Positions 42,357 through 53,918 of a stretch of 64,000 nt of DNA are shown piece by piece. Both the position numbers and the translations under genes were made by a program. The number at the start of each line of letters is the position of its first letter. Position 1 is the first letter of the stretch. Location of the stretch: contig OY755197.1 in assembly GCA_963576735.1 (NCBI GenBank), forward strand, positions 11,358,501-11,422,500. The letters are read 5' to 3'. The notes under the pieces are model-generated. The model did not search any database. It was not told where the DNA came from and saw only the letters and a list, made by a program, of their open reading frames with translations. Source of the stretch: Bedellia somnulentella. Taxonomy: Eukaryota; Arthropoda; Insecta; Lepidoptera; Bedelliidae.

Positions 42357-42485
42357 TGAATAAAAGAGCATGTATGAAAAGATTGATGGATGTAAACGAA
42401 GCTAAAGAGGTATGCCAGAATCGTGCGAAGTGGCGATCGATAATCTCTGCCTACCCCAATGGGAACTAATGGCTTGAGTATATGT
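42357..42485 (+). mobile_element. LINE-C 3' fragment
   Basis: The last 130 bases of LINE-C (NKRACMKRLMDVNEAKEVCQ region, CTCTGCCTACCCCAATGGGA, GGCTTGAGTATATG). Confidence 0.8.
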
Positions 42486-42787
42486 TATCTGGGGGCAAGG
42501 TAGTGCCCCCGCCAAGACGAACCAAGCGAAGCGCACGGGTACTACCTACCTTTTCTCGAAGCGCTTCGTTGGTTTTTTGAATCCTCATAACTTGGGTTTG
42601 GATTATGCTAGATCAACAAAATTTTCGGGATATATTGTCTATAGCGGACTTATTGAACATATAAATATTTTAATAATTGTTTTAATTACATTAGCTTTTA
42701 TACTTCAGATTTTATTTATATCTAAAAAACGCAGATTTCGTCACTGATTCACTGATGATTATCAAAATACTTAGGCGATTTCCTAAT

Positions 42788-43115
42788 GTCAAAAAGTTAT
42801 CAGTACCCATGTAGAGCCAAGCTTCTAACACTACACGCCCTAACTCTACAAGGCCTTACTTCACAAACTCTACACCTTAGTCATAATATAAGCCACATAT
42901 TCGTTCCGTTCGTTACTACAAAAACTATTGTATTACACAAAAGTAATGAACAGTGAATTAATTTTTCACCTCACACCGATGTGAATGTAGCGAAATAGCC
43001 AAGCCACATACGAGTATTTTGACTAAGGTGTAGAGTTTGTGAAGTTAGGCCTTGTAGAGTTAGGGCGTGTAGTGTTAGAAGCTTGGCTCTACATGAGATC
43101 TGATAACTTTGTGAC
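42788..43115. mobile_element. 328-bp foldback element with long inverted repeats
   Basis: Arms of about 110 bases are near-perfect inverted repeats, from GTCAAAAAGTTATCAG at the left to CTGATAACTTTGTGAC at the right, including CATGTAGAGCCAAGCTTCTA and ACACTACACGCCCTAACTCT. Coding sequence is absent. It looks like a MITE or foldback transposon. Confidence 0.88.
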
Positions 43116-43164
43116 GTCTTGGCAACTCTTTACTTGAAAATGTTTTTGGTGGGATAAATGTTTT

Positions 43165-43380
43165 ATACCCACAAGGCTGAATTGTACTTAGTCATGTAAC
43201 AGTGTATTCGTACAAAACGGCGATAGGCCTGCCCCCTATCACGTGAGTACACTGTCTAAGCAAAACGTGGGACCTTCTCTGGACACTAGATGGCGCTGCC
43301 ATGTGAGTTCAGAAGTATTAGTACCTCTGCCAACCCCTTCGGGGATAAACGGCGTGAAAGTTTATGTTATGTTATGTTAA
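43165..43380 (+). mobile_element. SINE-B copy, head missing
   Basis: Begins inside the body (CACAAGGCTGAATTGTACTT) and ends with GGCGTGAAAGTTTATGTTAT and the tail. Confidence 0.9.
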
Positions 43381-43796
43381 TGTTTTATAGATATACAAGG
43401 GCCGACAGTTGAATGTGCTCTCTGAAGCATGCAATAGTCTAACGTTGTTGTTTTAAAACAGTGAGGTGTTCCAGCCTGCAAAGTTCTTTACGAAAGAACA
43501 CTAAGTGATTTTGGAGTGCCTCTCAGGACTCCCATCTGGGTCCTCCAAATTCACTGGCCTGTAAATACAAATTCGTATTTTTTTATTATTTTGTACTGAA
43601 ACAACAGATGTAAATTACTCAACCAATTCTAGCTATTCCCCTTTTAACTCATTATGTCATGTTAAAATTCAATGATAACGTTTGTAAACCGAATATTATT
43701 AAATGCTACATTATTTCCTGTGCTATGTGATTTGATACAATAAACCTGTGAAGAACCGCACTAGTTGTAGCATACTTTTTTGATACTCGGAAGTTT

Positions 43797-43880
43797 GAGA
43801 TGCCAGGGTCGTACAAAGTGGCGATCGATAGTCTCTGCCTACCCCAATACATGGGAAATAATGGCGTGAGTATATGTATT
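43797..43880 (+). mobile_element. LINE-C 3' end fragment
   Basis: About 80 bases matching the LINE-C terminus (GGTCGTACAAAGTGGCGATC, then CTCTGCCTACCCC and GGCGTGAGTATATG). Confidence 0.72.
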
Positions 43881-44039
43881 AAAGCTGAAAATATAATTTC
43901 CATCATATAACATTATCAACATCTCCGATCTGACTATTGATAACATTGTTTCAAATTTTAGCTCATATTTTCTTATTTAATGTAGATCCTATGTAATCTT
44001 AAATGATAACATTATCTTTACTACCAATTTGTAATACTT

Positions 44040-44283
44040 ATACATACATATACTCACGGCTATAATTCCCTGGAAGGGGTAGCCAGAGCTAAGGAATTAG
44101 AAATTCTTCAGCCACTTTTGGAAAGTTGAGTAAGGAAAAGATGGTATAATAAGGTTGTTGGTGATGGGTCTCCAACCGCATCGCCCAATGTTCCCTTAAA
44201 AGCCCCAATACCATTAGTCGCCTCTTACGTACACCCGCCGGTAGAAATGGGGTAGCGCTATTCTAAGCCGGCGCTACACAGCC
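44040..44283 (-). mobile_element. SINE-A copy
   Basis: Complete reverse copy with the GCGCTATTCTAAGCCGGCGC head variant, which it shares with the copy at 23814. Confidence 0.92.
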
Positions 44284-44555
44284 AATACTTATCCAATGTA
44301 AAAAACAATATACGAACACACATACCGATCATAGTTTAACACGTAGCGTATATAGTTATGACCAATAATGAACATTATTTTACTTTATAACTGTTCCTTC
44401 ACCGACTTCTCAGTCAGGGAGGTATTATTGTAATGAAATGCCCAAAGACGAATCTATAATGTTACAGTACACCTTAATGTCTTATCAATAACGTTCAAAC
44501 GGTTACCGGAATTGTGAAAAACAAAGCACCCAAAAAACATTTCATTATATTTACA

Positions 44556-44877
44556 TAACATAACATAAACGTTCGAGCCGTTTTATCCCCGAAGGGGTTG
44601 GCAGAGGTACCAATACTTTTGAACTCACATGGCAGCGCCATCTAGTGTCCAGAGAAGGTACCCACGTTTTGCTTAGACAGTGTACTCACGAGATAGGGGG
44701 CAGGCCTATCGCCGTTTCGTACGAATACACTGTCACGTGACAAAGTACAACTCAGCCATGTGGGTTTCCTCACGATGTTTTCCCTCACCGTTAACAACCA
44801 TGATAAATTAACCACACATATGACTTTAGATAAGACAAATTGGTGTAGGCCCGACCCAGGATTGGAACTCACATTGT
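44556..44877 (-). mobile_element. SINE-B copy, head truncated
   Basis: From the tail at the left to the box B region (CCAGGATTGGAACTCAC); box A is missing. Confidence 0.9.
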
Positions 44878-45011
44878 TACACATAAAATATGTGGATTAC
44901 ATCATTAGTTCTTATTAGGGTAGGCAGGGACTCCCGATCGCCACATTAAACATTAAACCATTCCAGCAAACCTCGCAAGCTTCAAGCTATTCGCGATTAT
45001 CAATATTTTAT

Positions 45012-45261
45012 ACATACATACATATACTCACGGATATAAATCCCTAGAAGGGGTAGCCAGAGCTAAGGAATTAAAAATTCCTCAGCCACTTTGGAAAGTT
45101 GAGTGGGTAAAAGATAGTGAAATAAAGAATGTTGGTGATGGGTCTCCAACCGCATCGCCCAAAAAATCCCTTAAAAGCCCCAATACCGTTAGTCGCCTCT
45201 TACGTACACCCACCGGAAGAAATGGGGTAGTGCTATTCTAAGCCGACACTACACAGCAAAC
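45012..45261 (-). mobile_element. SINE-A copy
   Basis: Complete reverse copy, close to the window consensus. Confidence 0.93.
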
Positions 45262-45686
45262 ATACATTTACATATTTTCATACATGCTCTTTTATTCTTC
45301 CCATTTCGGACGCCCACCTTTTAGGCACATTCTTAGATAAAACAAAATGTATTTTTGTGATCCTCATAATGCAAACTTAGTCAAAATTCATATCGAAGTA
45401 GAACGGAGAACTGTCTAACTATACCCTTATCAATTTCAGACAACTTATGAATGGCTGACGTTAGTTCGTGAAACTTTCTATTGTTACTGCTATCGAGATC
45501 ATTGGCGGATGCTTTTGTCCAACGTTAACGTCTTTTAGAAGATAATACAAGTTTTATATTAAGAACCGAGTATATAATGATGAAAACTATCAGTGAAATT
45601 TAACAAATAATTATTCCAAAACCACTCCGTTGCAGCCATTTATCCACAAACAGGCGTATAGTACCTATTCTTACAACTATCCCTTA

Positions 45687-45880
45687 AGAGCTTATTCCAT
45701 TACACTTTGTCGTTTCTGAATTCAGACGTTCTTCGAAGTTACTGCCGCAGACGCTTGTTATTCCACTACACAAATTTGTCTACTTTTCAGAAGCCTAGCG
45801 TTCTGAACGTTATTCCACTAGTCTGAATTCAGATTCTGTGGCTTTCAGACGTCTTCATTCAGACAAATGGAATAAGCTCT
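45687..45880. mobile_element. 194-bp MITE with TTA target duplication
   Basis: The terminal inverted repeat AGAGCTTATTCCATT is perfect at both ends, flanked by TTA at 45684-45686 and 45881-45883. Inside, CTGAATTCAGA-type motifs repeat in both directions. A 3-base TTA duplication suggests the PIF/Harbinger superfamily. Confidence 0.8.
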
Positions 45881-45899
45881 TTAACACTTTGTTTACTGA

Positions 45900-46555
45900 T
45901 CAAATCATTTGTCTCGGCATGGACAGTGTACTCACGTGATAAAAGACATGCTTAAAACAACAAAAATATATTTGCTAATAGTGAATCACAGTAACTTGTA
46001 CCCCGAAACACTAAACACATTCAATCAATTCACCAAACCAGGTTTTAAACCCTCTTAATTACTCGTCAATGAAATTGACTTTATCTATGGTGTGGGTACT
46101 ATGCGAGATCTCAAGATTACCAAGAAATCTATTAAATTAAAATACTATTTGGTTGTTAGTAACTTTACGTACAGTACACACATGCATTTTTCACTTTCAA
46201 ATACGAAATTACAGCCACCCGATACTAATCTAGACATTACATATTTAATTCGAAATTAACAATTCCTCAGCCACTTTCGTAAGTTTAGGGAGAAGATAGT
46301 AAAACCAAGATATCGCCGAGTCTCTAACCATATTGCCCAACCACTTCCACCTTCAATCACAACCACTATAATGGCACTAATGTACACTATGTGTCTCAAA
46401 CTTTATTTTAATCGTAAAAATAATAACATACGCTCTAGTTAAAGTTGTATTAGCTGCATAAGACAATAAACGATTTTATTATTATTACTTCTGGCCCTAG
46501 AGCCATCCGTACTCCCATTTTAACCACCAAGTTATACTATTCTCAACCGACACAA
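45900..46555. other. Unassigned DNA with SINE fragments
   Basis: Holds a 30-base piece of SINE-B (GGCATGGACAGTGTACTCAC) near 45915 and a SINE-A piece near 46260-46340. Otherwise nothing recognised. Confidence 0.5.
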
Positions 46556-46559
46556 TACA

Positions 46560-46640
46560 AACGCACCACGCACGTAAAGGTGTACATCCGCCGGCGCAGC
46601 GGCAGCACGCGCGCGCCGCACCACACCGCCATCGCGAATA
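46560..46640 (-). promoter_or_regulatory. Candidate GC-rich 5' exon / promoter region
   Basis: A short CpG-rich block stands out in AT-rich DNA upstream of ankyrin exon 1. On the minus strand an ATG at 46632 opens MAVWCGARVLPLRRRMYTFT with GTGCGT and GTGGTG as possible donors. Only the second gives phase 0, as the exon at 40936 needs, and it is weak. The position and composition fit a first exon or CpG promoter of the ankyrin gene, but no motif proves it. Confidence 0.25.
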
Positions 46641-46767
46641 TGATGCTGTGAGCTTAGCTGTGAGGCGATACAGGTCAAGCGCGAGTCGGGTCGGGACGTT
46701 TGGCTTATTTATTTATCACGATGAGTGACAATATCGTGAGGAAAGTCATATGGCGAAGATATACTTA

Positions 46768-46971
46768 GGGCCAGTTTTTTGATCCGTGGTTAACTCAACA
46801 ATTTGTTAAATATCGTAACTATTAGTTAGATATCAGCAAAATGCATTTTTTGACCCGTGGTTAGAGTAACTAATGGTCAAATATCGAACCAAAATGGATT
46901 TACGATTTGACTACTGGTTAGTCAATGTAACAAATGGTTGAATTTTTAACTCCTGATAAAAAAACTGGCCC
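46768..46971. mobile_element. 204-bp MITE with TTA target duplication
   Basis: The ends read GGGCCAGTTTTTTGATC and its near-perfect inverse (GATAAAAAAACTGGCCC), flanked by TTA at 46765-46767 and 46972-46974. The interior has three GTGGTTA/ACTGGTTAGT-like repeats and ATATCG motifs. The ends look PIF/Harbinger-like. Confidence 0.83.
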
Positions 46972-46984
46972 TTAGTCATGTACA

Positions 46985-47300
46985 TACGTACATACATATG
47001 CTCTCGGCTATAAATCTCTAGAAGGGGTAGCCAGAACTAGGGAATTAGATATTCCTCAGGCTCTTTTGGAAAGTTAAGTGGGAAAAAGATGGTAAAATAA
47101 AGGTTGTTGGTGATGGGTTTATATATTATATAGGGATTTTTTGGCGATGCGGTTGGAGACCCATCACCAACAACCTTTATTTTACCATCTTTTCCCCACT
47201 CAACTTTCCAAAGGTGGCTGAGAAAAATCTCATTCCTTAGCTCTGGCTACCCTTTCTAGGGATTTATAGCTGTGAGTATATGCATGTATGTATTATTTAT
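46985..47300. mobile_element. Two SINE-A pieces head to head (inverted pair)
   Basis: A reverse fragment at 46985-47115 faces a forward fragment at 47130-47300, with TTTATATATTATATAGGGAT between. The two can pair over more than 100 bases. Confidence 0.88.
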
Positions 47301-47814
47301 AGCCGTGAGTATATCTATGTATGTATTAATTAAGCACACACATGGCTTTAGAAAATACACATTAGCGTGTAGCCTGACTTGTTGTCTGAACCCACACCTC
47401 TCTACATGATAGACAGGTAGTCTACCCACTGAGCTACGAAGGTTGTTCCGCTAAATCTAGCCCCATAAGCGCTTTTCTTTCGTCACGCACCACCAATCTC
47501 TCTCATACGAAGCTATATGATTTTTTATCTAAAATCGCTTTCAATAGGCCATTTTAAATAGCTCTGTTGATTATTACATGAATGAAAACAAGGCCTTGAC
47601 ATAGACGGCAGGTACTTGTAACAAACTAAACGATTGTATGGTGGAATAAATGTATTATTTTCAATCCGGTATGAAAAAAAAAGCTGATTTTATCAAGATA
47701 TTTATTTACTTCAGGTTAATAGCTAAGCTATTATTGATTCCGCGAATCGAATTGGATAACATTGGGGATAGGTCTCCTACTATATTGCCCAAAACTCTCA
47801 ACTCAACTCAAAAC

Positions 47815-48130
47815 TCAAACTTTCACACCTTATATCCCCGAAGGGGTTGGCAGAGGTACTAATACTTGTGAATATTACTTGATATAGTCACCTGAAATTC
47901 AGAGTAACCAAGTATTTCTTGGACAGTGTACCAACGTGATAGGGGGAAGGCCTATCGCCATTATGTACAAATACACTGTCACATGACTAAGCACAAGTAG
48001 CCATGTGGATTTCCTCACAATGTTTTCACTCACCGTTATCAACCATGATAAACTAACCATACATTATGTCTTTAGAAAAGACAAATTGGTGTAGACCCGA
48101 CCCGGGATTTAAAAGCGAATCGTTTGCACG
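47815..48130 (-). mobile_element. SINE-B copy, diverged
   Basis: An older copy with CTTATATCCCCGAAGGGGTT, TTCCTCACAATGTTTTCACT and GTGTAGACCCGACCCGGGAT. Confidence 0.85.
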
Positions 48131-48534
48131 ATAATAACAAATAGTAAAAATGCATGAATCAGCAAAACCGTGTCGACTCAGCCACTACCTTATAAATGGC
48201 AACGAAATAGGACACCAGCACACCTGATATGGTTGGAAATCACTTGTACCCAATACGGAGAATTCCCAAAGCTCTTCAGAAGACTTGGTAATGGAAATAT
48301 GATATTGTTTTATTCAAACTAGAACATTCGGTTGATATCGAGTTAACGATTTCTTGATTCGTATGTTTCGCTTTTTGTGGCTTGCTTACTATGTTTTTAA
48401 TAGTTGTAATACTACTGCAGCATACATACTTATATGCGAGTACATGCACTTTTGCTTTACCTATATATTGATTTTGAATTTTGATAGCTGCAAATTGTCA
48501 TAGTCAAATAGAGAATATGTTAAAAATCTTTGCT

Positions 48535-48788
48535 GTGTAGTGACGGCTTAGAATAGCACTACCCCATGTCTTCCGATGGGTGTGCGTAAGAGGCGACTAA
48601 GAGTATAGGGGTTTTTTTAAGTGATTTTTGGGCGATGTGGTTGGAGACTCGTCACCAAAAACATTTATTATTACCATCTTTTCCCCCATCAACTTCCAAA
48701 AGTGGCTGAGGAATTTCTCATTCCAAAGCTTTGGCTGCCCCGTTAAGGGATTTATAGCCGTGAGTATATGTATGTATGTATGTATGTA
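48535..48788 (+). mobile_element. SINE-A copy
   Basis: Complete copy of the subtype also seen at 1-157 (CCGTCACCAAAAACATTTAT). A diverged second copy follows at 48893-49090 and a partial one at 49438-49570. Confidence 0.9.
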
Positions 48789-49574
48789 ATTAAAGCTCGA
48801 TAGAAGATTGATAGGATCGTCCAAAGTGGCAATCTATAATTTCTGATTACAAATAGGAAATAATGACGCGATTTATTGTACTCAATACTTACCGTGTATC
48901 TACGTAAGAGGCGACTGAGGGTATTGAGCTTTTTAAGTAATTTTTGAGCGACGCGGTGGGAGCGGTGGGACCCATCACGAATAACCTTTATTTTACAATT
49001 TCTTCCCAACTCAATTTCTAGTAGTGGCAAATTTCTTATACTGAATCACTGGCGACCTCTTCTAGGGATTTATAGCCGCGAGTATATTAATTTAAACACT
49101 AAATCAATTAATCAACTGGCCACGCCAAAGTGTCACCGCCCATCCTCCTCATTAGAGTGCAAGGTGATGTTAGCTGCATCATCACGTCATCAACGAGGAG
49201 CATCCTTCGCGATGACTTCACGAGCTGGTAATCAGCTGGATGCAATTCTTCAATTAGTGCGTTTGGAATTAGCCGCTGTTACAATTGTGGCGGGAATCAT
49301 GTTGGATGTAATGTTGCGTGAGTGTGGGAGGAGACGAAATTGTATGAGCGAATTTTGTTAAAGAATAAAAAGACAATTTATAGTTATATATGTATAAAAA
49401 TTTATAACTTTTGAAGTTCTTTTGAGTTGTTCCTGTATAGGGTCGGCTTAGAATAGCATACCCCCATTTTTTCCCATGGGTGATCGTCAGAGGCGACTAA
49501 GAGTATTTGGTCTTTTTAAATTATTTTTGGGCGATGCGGTTGGAGACCCATCACAAAAAACATTTATTTAACAA

Positions 49575-50165
49575 TCTTTTTATTTCTACATCCTATGTTA
49601 GAATCCAATCTAAATCATCACCTTAAAAGTATTTATTATAATACGTGTCGGTTTAGTTTAGATTCTCGTAACAACGTGACGATAGTTCAAAACCCTGTTT
49701 TTATTTTTCTTCTTTCTCCTAATTATTATGTTTTATTATTTGCTTGAAGCATACTAAAGAAAAGGATTTTAAAATCCTATGACATTATCATAGTAAATAT
49801 AGACATAACTTCAAATATTTTTATGTAATTTTTACCAGTAAAAAATCTTTATTTTTGATGCTCTTCTGCACCGTCAAACCTGATTGCAGTGCAATATTTA
49901 TGACAACAGTTTCCTGAGATTTAGATTCGAGTAACTCGTCTGCGAAGTATCTGCGCGTGCGCAGCAGATAAAACAGAACTCGTTACCGACATCTAGATCG
50001 TGATCATCATTTCTTAGTTATAAATATTTTATGGTAATTTCTTTGATTCACGATTTGACGTAACTGTGTATTTCATAAACAAACATGATACCTTTTTATA
50101 AATTATAGAAAGTTTGTAGGATGGTAAGGTAAGATACACATTGAGATAATATTTCAGAATGCTCT
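49575..50165. other. Unassigned AT-rich DNA
   Basis: No open frame, SINE or inverted repeat recognised; includes a GCGCGTGCGCAG block near 49950. Confidence 0.5.
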
Positions 50166-50170
50166 AGCGT

Positions 50171-50434
50171 AAAATAACATACATACATATACTCACGGCT
50201 ATAAATCCCTAGAAGGGGTAGCCAGAGCTAACGAATTAGAAATTCCTCAGCCACTTTTGGAAGTTGCGTGGTGAAAAGATGGTAAAATAAAGGTTGTTGG
50301 TGATGGGTCTCCAACCGCATCGCCCAAAAATCCCTTAAAAAGCCCCGATACCTATACGATAGGATAGTCGCCTCTTACGTACACCCACCGGAAGAAATGG
50401 GGTAGTGCTATTCTAAGCCGACACTACACAGCTA
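50171..50434 (-). mobile_element. SINE-A copy
   Basis: Complete reverse copy with a short CTATACGATAGGATA insertion before GTCGCC. A diverged forward copy lies at 50638-50812. Confidence 0.92.
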
Positions 50435-50819
50435 ACATTTATAAGTATACAACTATTCATAATTTTATTGACATAAACCTTAAATAAATAATTCGATTCG
50501 CACAGTTAATTACATAAATGTGTCTCTGAAATAAGTCGAGAAGTTCAAGGTTTTTTTTTTGCTTTTAATGCTTTCATATATGAGATTGTTAATGCATTGT
50601 AAGGGGTTTGTATCTTCATTCAATATATACATAGCTGTGAAGTGTCGGCTTAGTATAGCACGAACCTATTAATTCCCGCGGGTCTCACAACAAGAGGAAT
50701 TAGATTATGGATCTCGCGATTTTTGGTCATGTGGCTGAGGACCCATCACCAACCATCTTTCATTTTCTCTTATATTTAATCTTTTCAACAATAAGCTTCA
50801 TAGAGTGACTGAAGATAGA

Positions 50820-51660
50820 ATAGAATAACTCTTTATTGCACATCAAACACAAATTTACAAAAATAATAATATGATCAAACAGTTTACAGTGAGGTACAAT
50901 TGGCGGTCTTATCGCTAAAAGCGATCTCTTCCAGACAACCTTTGGAAGGTGAGATCGATAAATTAATTATTTGGGTAGATGCACAAAACAAGGCCAAAAA
51001 AAAGCATGATAATTTATTAAGCTTACTTAAAACTAACTTATTTAATTTAAATAACAATATAAATATTAATCATACAAAATATTATAGATATTTAACGAAT
51101 ATGAACACATAACATACATATATAACTACATACATACATACATACATATTCTCACGCCGTTAGTTCCCATTGGGGTAGGCAGAGACTATCGATCGCCACT
51201 TTGTACGATCCTGGCAAACCTCTCTGGCTTCGTTTACATCCATCAATCTTTTCATACATGCTCTTTTATTCTTCATACTGCGGACACCTGCCTTTTTGAG
51301 CCCATTTTCTATTTGATCCAAATGTGTCCTCCGAGGTCGTCCTCTACTAACATTACCTTCCACATTGGCTCTATATATCTCTTTCACCAATTTACTGTCA
51401 TCCATCCTCTCTATGTGCCCAAACCATCTCAACATTCCTTTTTCTATCTTTCTTACAATATCATCTTTTACACCACACCTTTCACAAATCACATCATTCC
51501 TCACACGATCACATAACCTTACATTACACACTTTTCTGAGGGATCTCATTTCTACTGCATTCACTCTACTTTCATGCTTCTTCTGCCACACCTTATTACT
51601 TTTATAACTACATACTTTTATATATATTATATATACAAGCAATACAAATACCTAAAAAAT
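50820..51660 (-). mobile_element. LINE-3 family 3' UTR copy split by LINE-C
   Basis: The minus strand matches the last 300 bases of LINE-3: ATTCTATTCTAT-type tail at the left, GGTTGTCTGGAAGAGATCGC, GATAAGACCGCCAATTGTAC, and after the LINE-C insertion TATATAAAAGTATGTAGTT and nearby bases. It is a 5'-truncated copy without coding sequence. Confidence 0.82.
51134..51602 (-). mobile_element. LINE-C 5'-truncated insertion with 13-bp target duplication
   Basis: It encodes the intact C-terminal end of LINE-C: KKHESRVNAVEMRSLRKVCN, MLRWFGHIERMDDSKLVKEI and RSIVSAYPNGN, then the tail. TATAACTACATAC is duplicated at 51121-51133 and 51603-51615. It sits inside a 3' UTR copy of LINE-3 at 50820-51660, so this is a nested insertion. 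Confidence 0.9.
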
Positions 51661-52034
51661 CTTACAATTCTAAAAAATAAATACGAGTATCCTCGTAAAT
51701 GATTTGGCTATCCCTTCTTTGGGATTTATAAGCGTGAATATATGTATGTATAATCACAAATTTGAACAATCTCTCGGACCTTTCCATAGCCAAAAGCTAA
51801 TATAATAATGATATATATCAAAGTCAAGGTCAAGACGCCATTCAATGAAAGTATCTTTGCAAAGCAACAAGATATGGGCAATTTCCTATCGATGTCTGTA
51901 TGTAAGTATTCTATACATTTGATTACTATTATCGACGATAGAAAGTAGCTGATGGAAAGCAGGTTACGTTATTAGATGCATTAATTTACACAGGGCAGGT
52001 GAGAGTTTAAAACCTTGATGTATTTTAAATTAAA

Positions 52035-52277
52035 TTGCTGTGTAGTGTCGGCTTAGAATAACACTACCCTATTTCTTCCGTTGGGTGTACGTAAGAGGCG
52101 ACTAATGGACTTGGGGCTTTTTGGGCGATGCGGTTGGAGACGCATCACCAACAACCTTTATTTAACCATCTTTTCCCCACTTAACTTCCAAAAGTGGCTG
52201 AGGAATTTCGAATTCCTTAGCTCTGGCTACCCTTTCTAGGGATTTACAGCCGTGAGTGTATGTATGTATGTATGTAT
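52035..52277 (+). mobile_element. SINE-A copy
   Basis: Complete forward copy; a tail-side fragment recurs at 52722-52808. Confidence 0.92.
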
Positions 52278-52924
52278 AGTTTTAAAGTATTGGTATAGTA
52301 AAGTTCAAGTTCGTGTATTAATGGCAAAGAGCACATAATCCGTTCCAACACACTACTAACAATTCTTAACTCTAATACGTTTTCACTTCTCAACATTCAA
52401 GTGCCTAGGGACTATACTGGGGACTGGGGTAAATACCGAAGGTCCGACTAGCCTTCCACGGGTTTCATGAGCCGTTTAAACAGAATCTTCGCACCAGTTC
52501 CAATCTGTCAATGTCCAAGTAAATCAATTGCACCACACCACATCAACCACACCAGATGTTTGGGGCGAGGTTGTCGACCCCGTTAGTCAAGTGAGCGCAC
52601 TGAAGCACGACCACGGAAGGTCATTACCGAATATACCGTGGATGGGGAATAGATACTTGTAATACTTGTTGCCTCTACTACAGAATGTTCCGAATATTTC
52701 CGAATTCTAAAGATCTCCCTCCAACTTCCAAAAGTGGCTGAGAAATTTCTAATTCCTCAGCTTTGGCTACCCCTTTTCGGGATTTATAGCCGTGAGTATA
52801 TGTATGTCTAAAGATCTGGCTACCCCTTTTCGGGGTACATAGCTATGAGTGTATATATTTATTTGATAAATTGATGTTAGACGGAGAAAACTAATGAAAT
52901 GAGGTTCCTTAGAAGTCTATCGAC

Positions 52925-53052
52925 AGATTTCTGAATTGAGTATTCCAGCTGAGAACAACTTAAGTATCCTTCTGTCGCATTGAAATCTTAACAACTGAAT
53001 AAAACAAAACGATAGTTAAGTCGTTCTCAGCTTGAATACTCAATTCAGAAAT
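52925..53052. repeat. Inverted repeat of about 38 bases with short spacer
   Basis: GATTTCTGAATTGAGTATTC at about 52926 is mirrored at about 53015-53052, and AGCTGAGAAC.ACTTAA extends the arms. The spacer is about 50 bases. It is probably a small hairpin element. Confidence 0.75.
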
Positions 53053-53186
53053 CAGGCGTATGAATGTAAAGTTATCTCAAGCACGACCATGGAATGTTAT
53101 TATTATTACCGAATATACCGTGGATGAGGAAAAGATAGCTGTATTATACATAGGGTATTAACGTGAATAAAGTTCTTGTAGTATAA

Positions 53187-53420
53187 TCACGGCTATAAAT
53201 CAGTAGAAGGAACAGCCAGAGCTACCGAATAAGAAATTCCCCGCCACTTCCTTTTGGAAGTTGTGTGGGGAAAAGATTTTAAAATAAAGGTTTTTGATGA
53301 TGGATCTCCAACTGCATAGCCCGCAAATCACTTAAAAAGCCCTTATACCCTTAGCCGCTGCCTAAGAACACCCGCGGGAAGAAATGGAATAGTGTTATTC
53401 TAATCCGACTCTACACAGCT
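53187..53420 (-). mobile_element. SINE-A copy, diverged
   Basis: Reverse copy with ACACCCGCGGGAAGAAATGG and AATCCGACTCTACACAGC. Confidence 0.85.
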
Positions 53421-53918
53421 ACACATTGTAGAAGACAGGGTAAGGAATGGGGTTGAAACGTGAACAATGTGTTGTGAAAGAACACATATTTGAGCACATA
53501 TTACTGACAGGAAAAAGTTTATAAAGTGAAAGAATCAAGCAGTATAAATGAAATGATATAGGAATCGAGAAGTTTTTGGAGGATCAAAAGCATTGATCTG
53601 CGTCAACAGTGTTCACCCACCCCAATAATACTAGTTTGCGTGAATATAGGAAGGCTGCTTATTACATTTCCGAGTAATACAGAAACTCACGTACGGCCGT
53701 TCATGGGCCGTCACCCATCACCAACCATCTCCGATTACGGTGTCAGGACACGCTGGTGTCGTATCACACACATACTCACGGATATGATCTGATTAGTATA
53801 GTCGATCTAGATTAGCACTACCCTATCTTTTCTCTCGCGTTGGTTATGAAGCGTCTAAGGTTTTGGTGAGCTGTGGAAAAGCTTAAAATCAAGGATGTTT
53901 TATTTCACATATATAACA

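Noticed and set aside
48597..49030. Minus-strand open frames at 48597-48824 and 48752-49030
   Set aside because: Reverse readings of SINE-A copies (sequence such as YIHTYIHILTAINP from the TATG tail).
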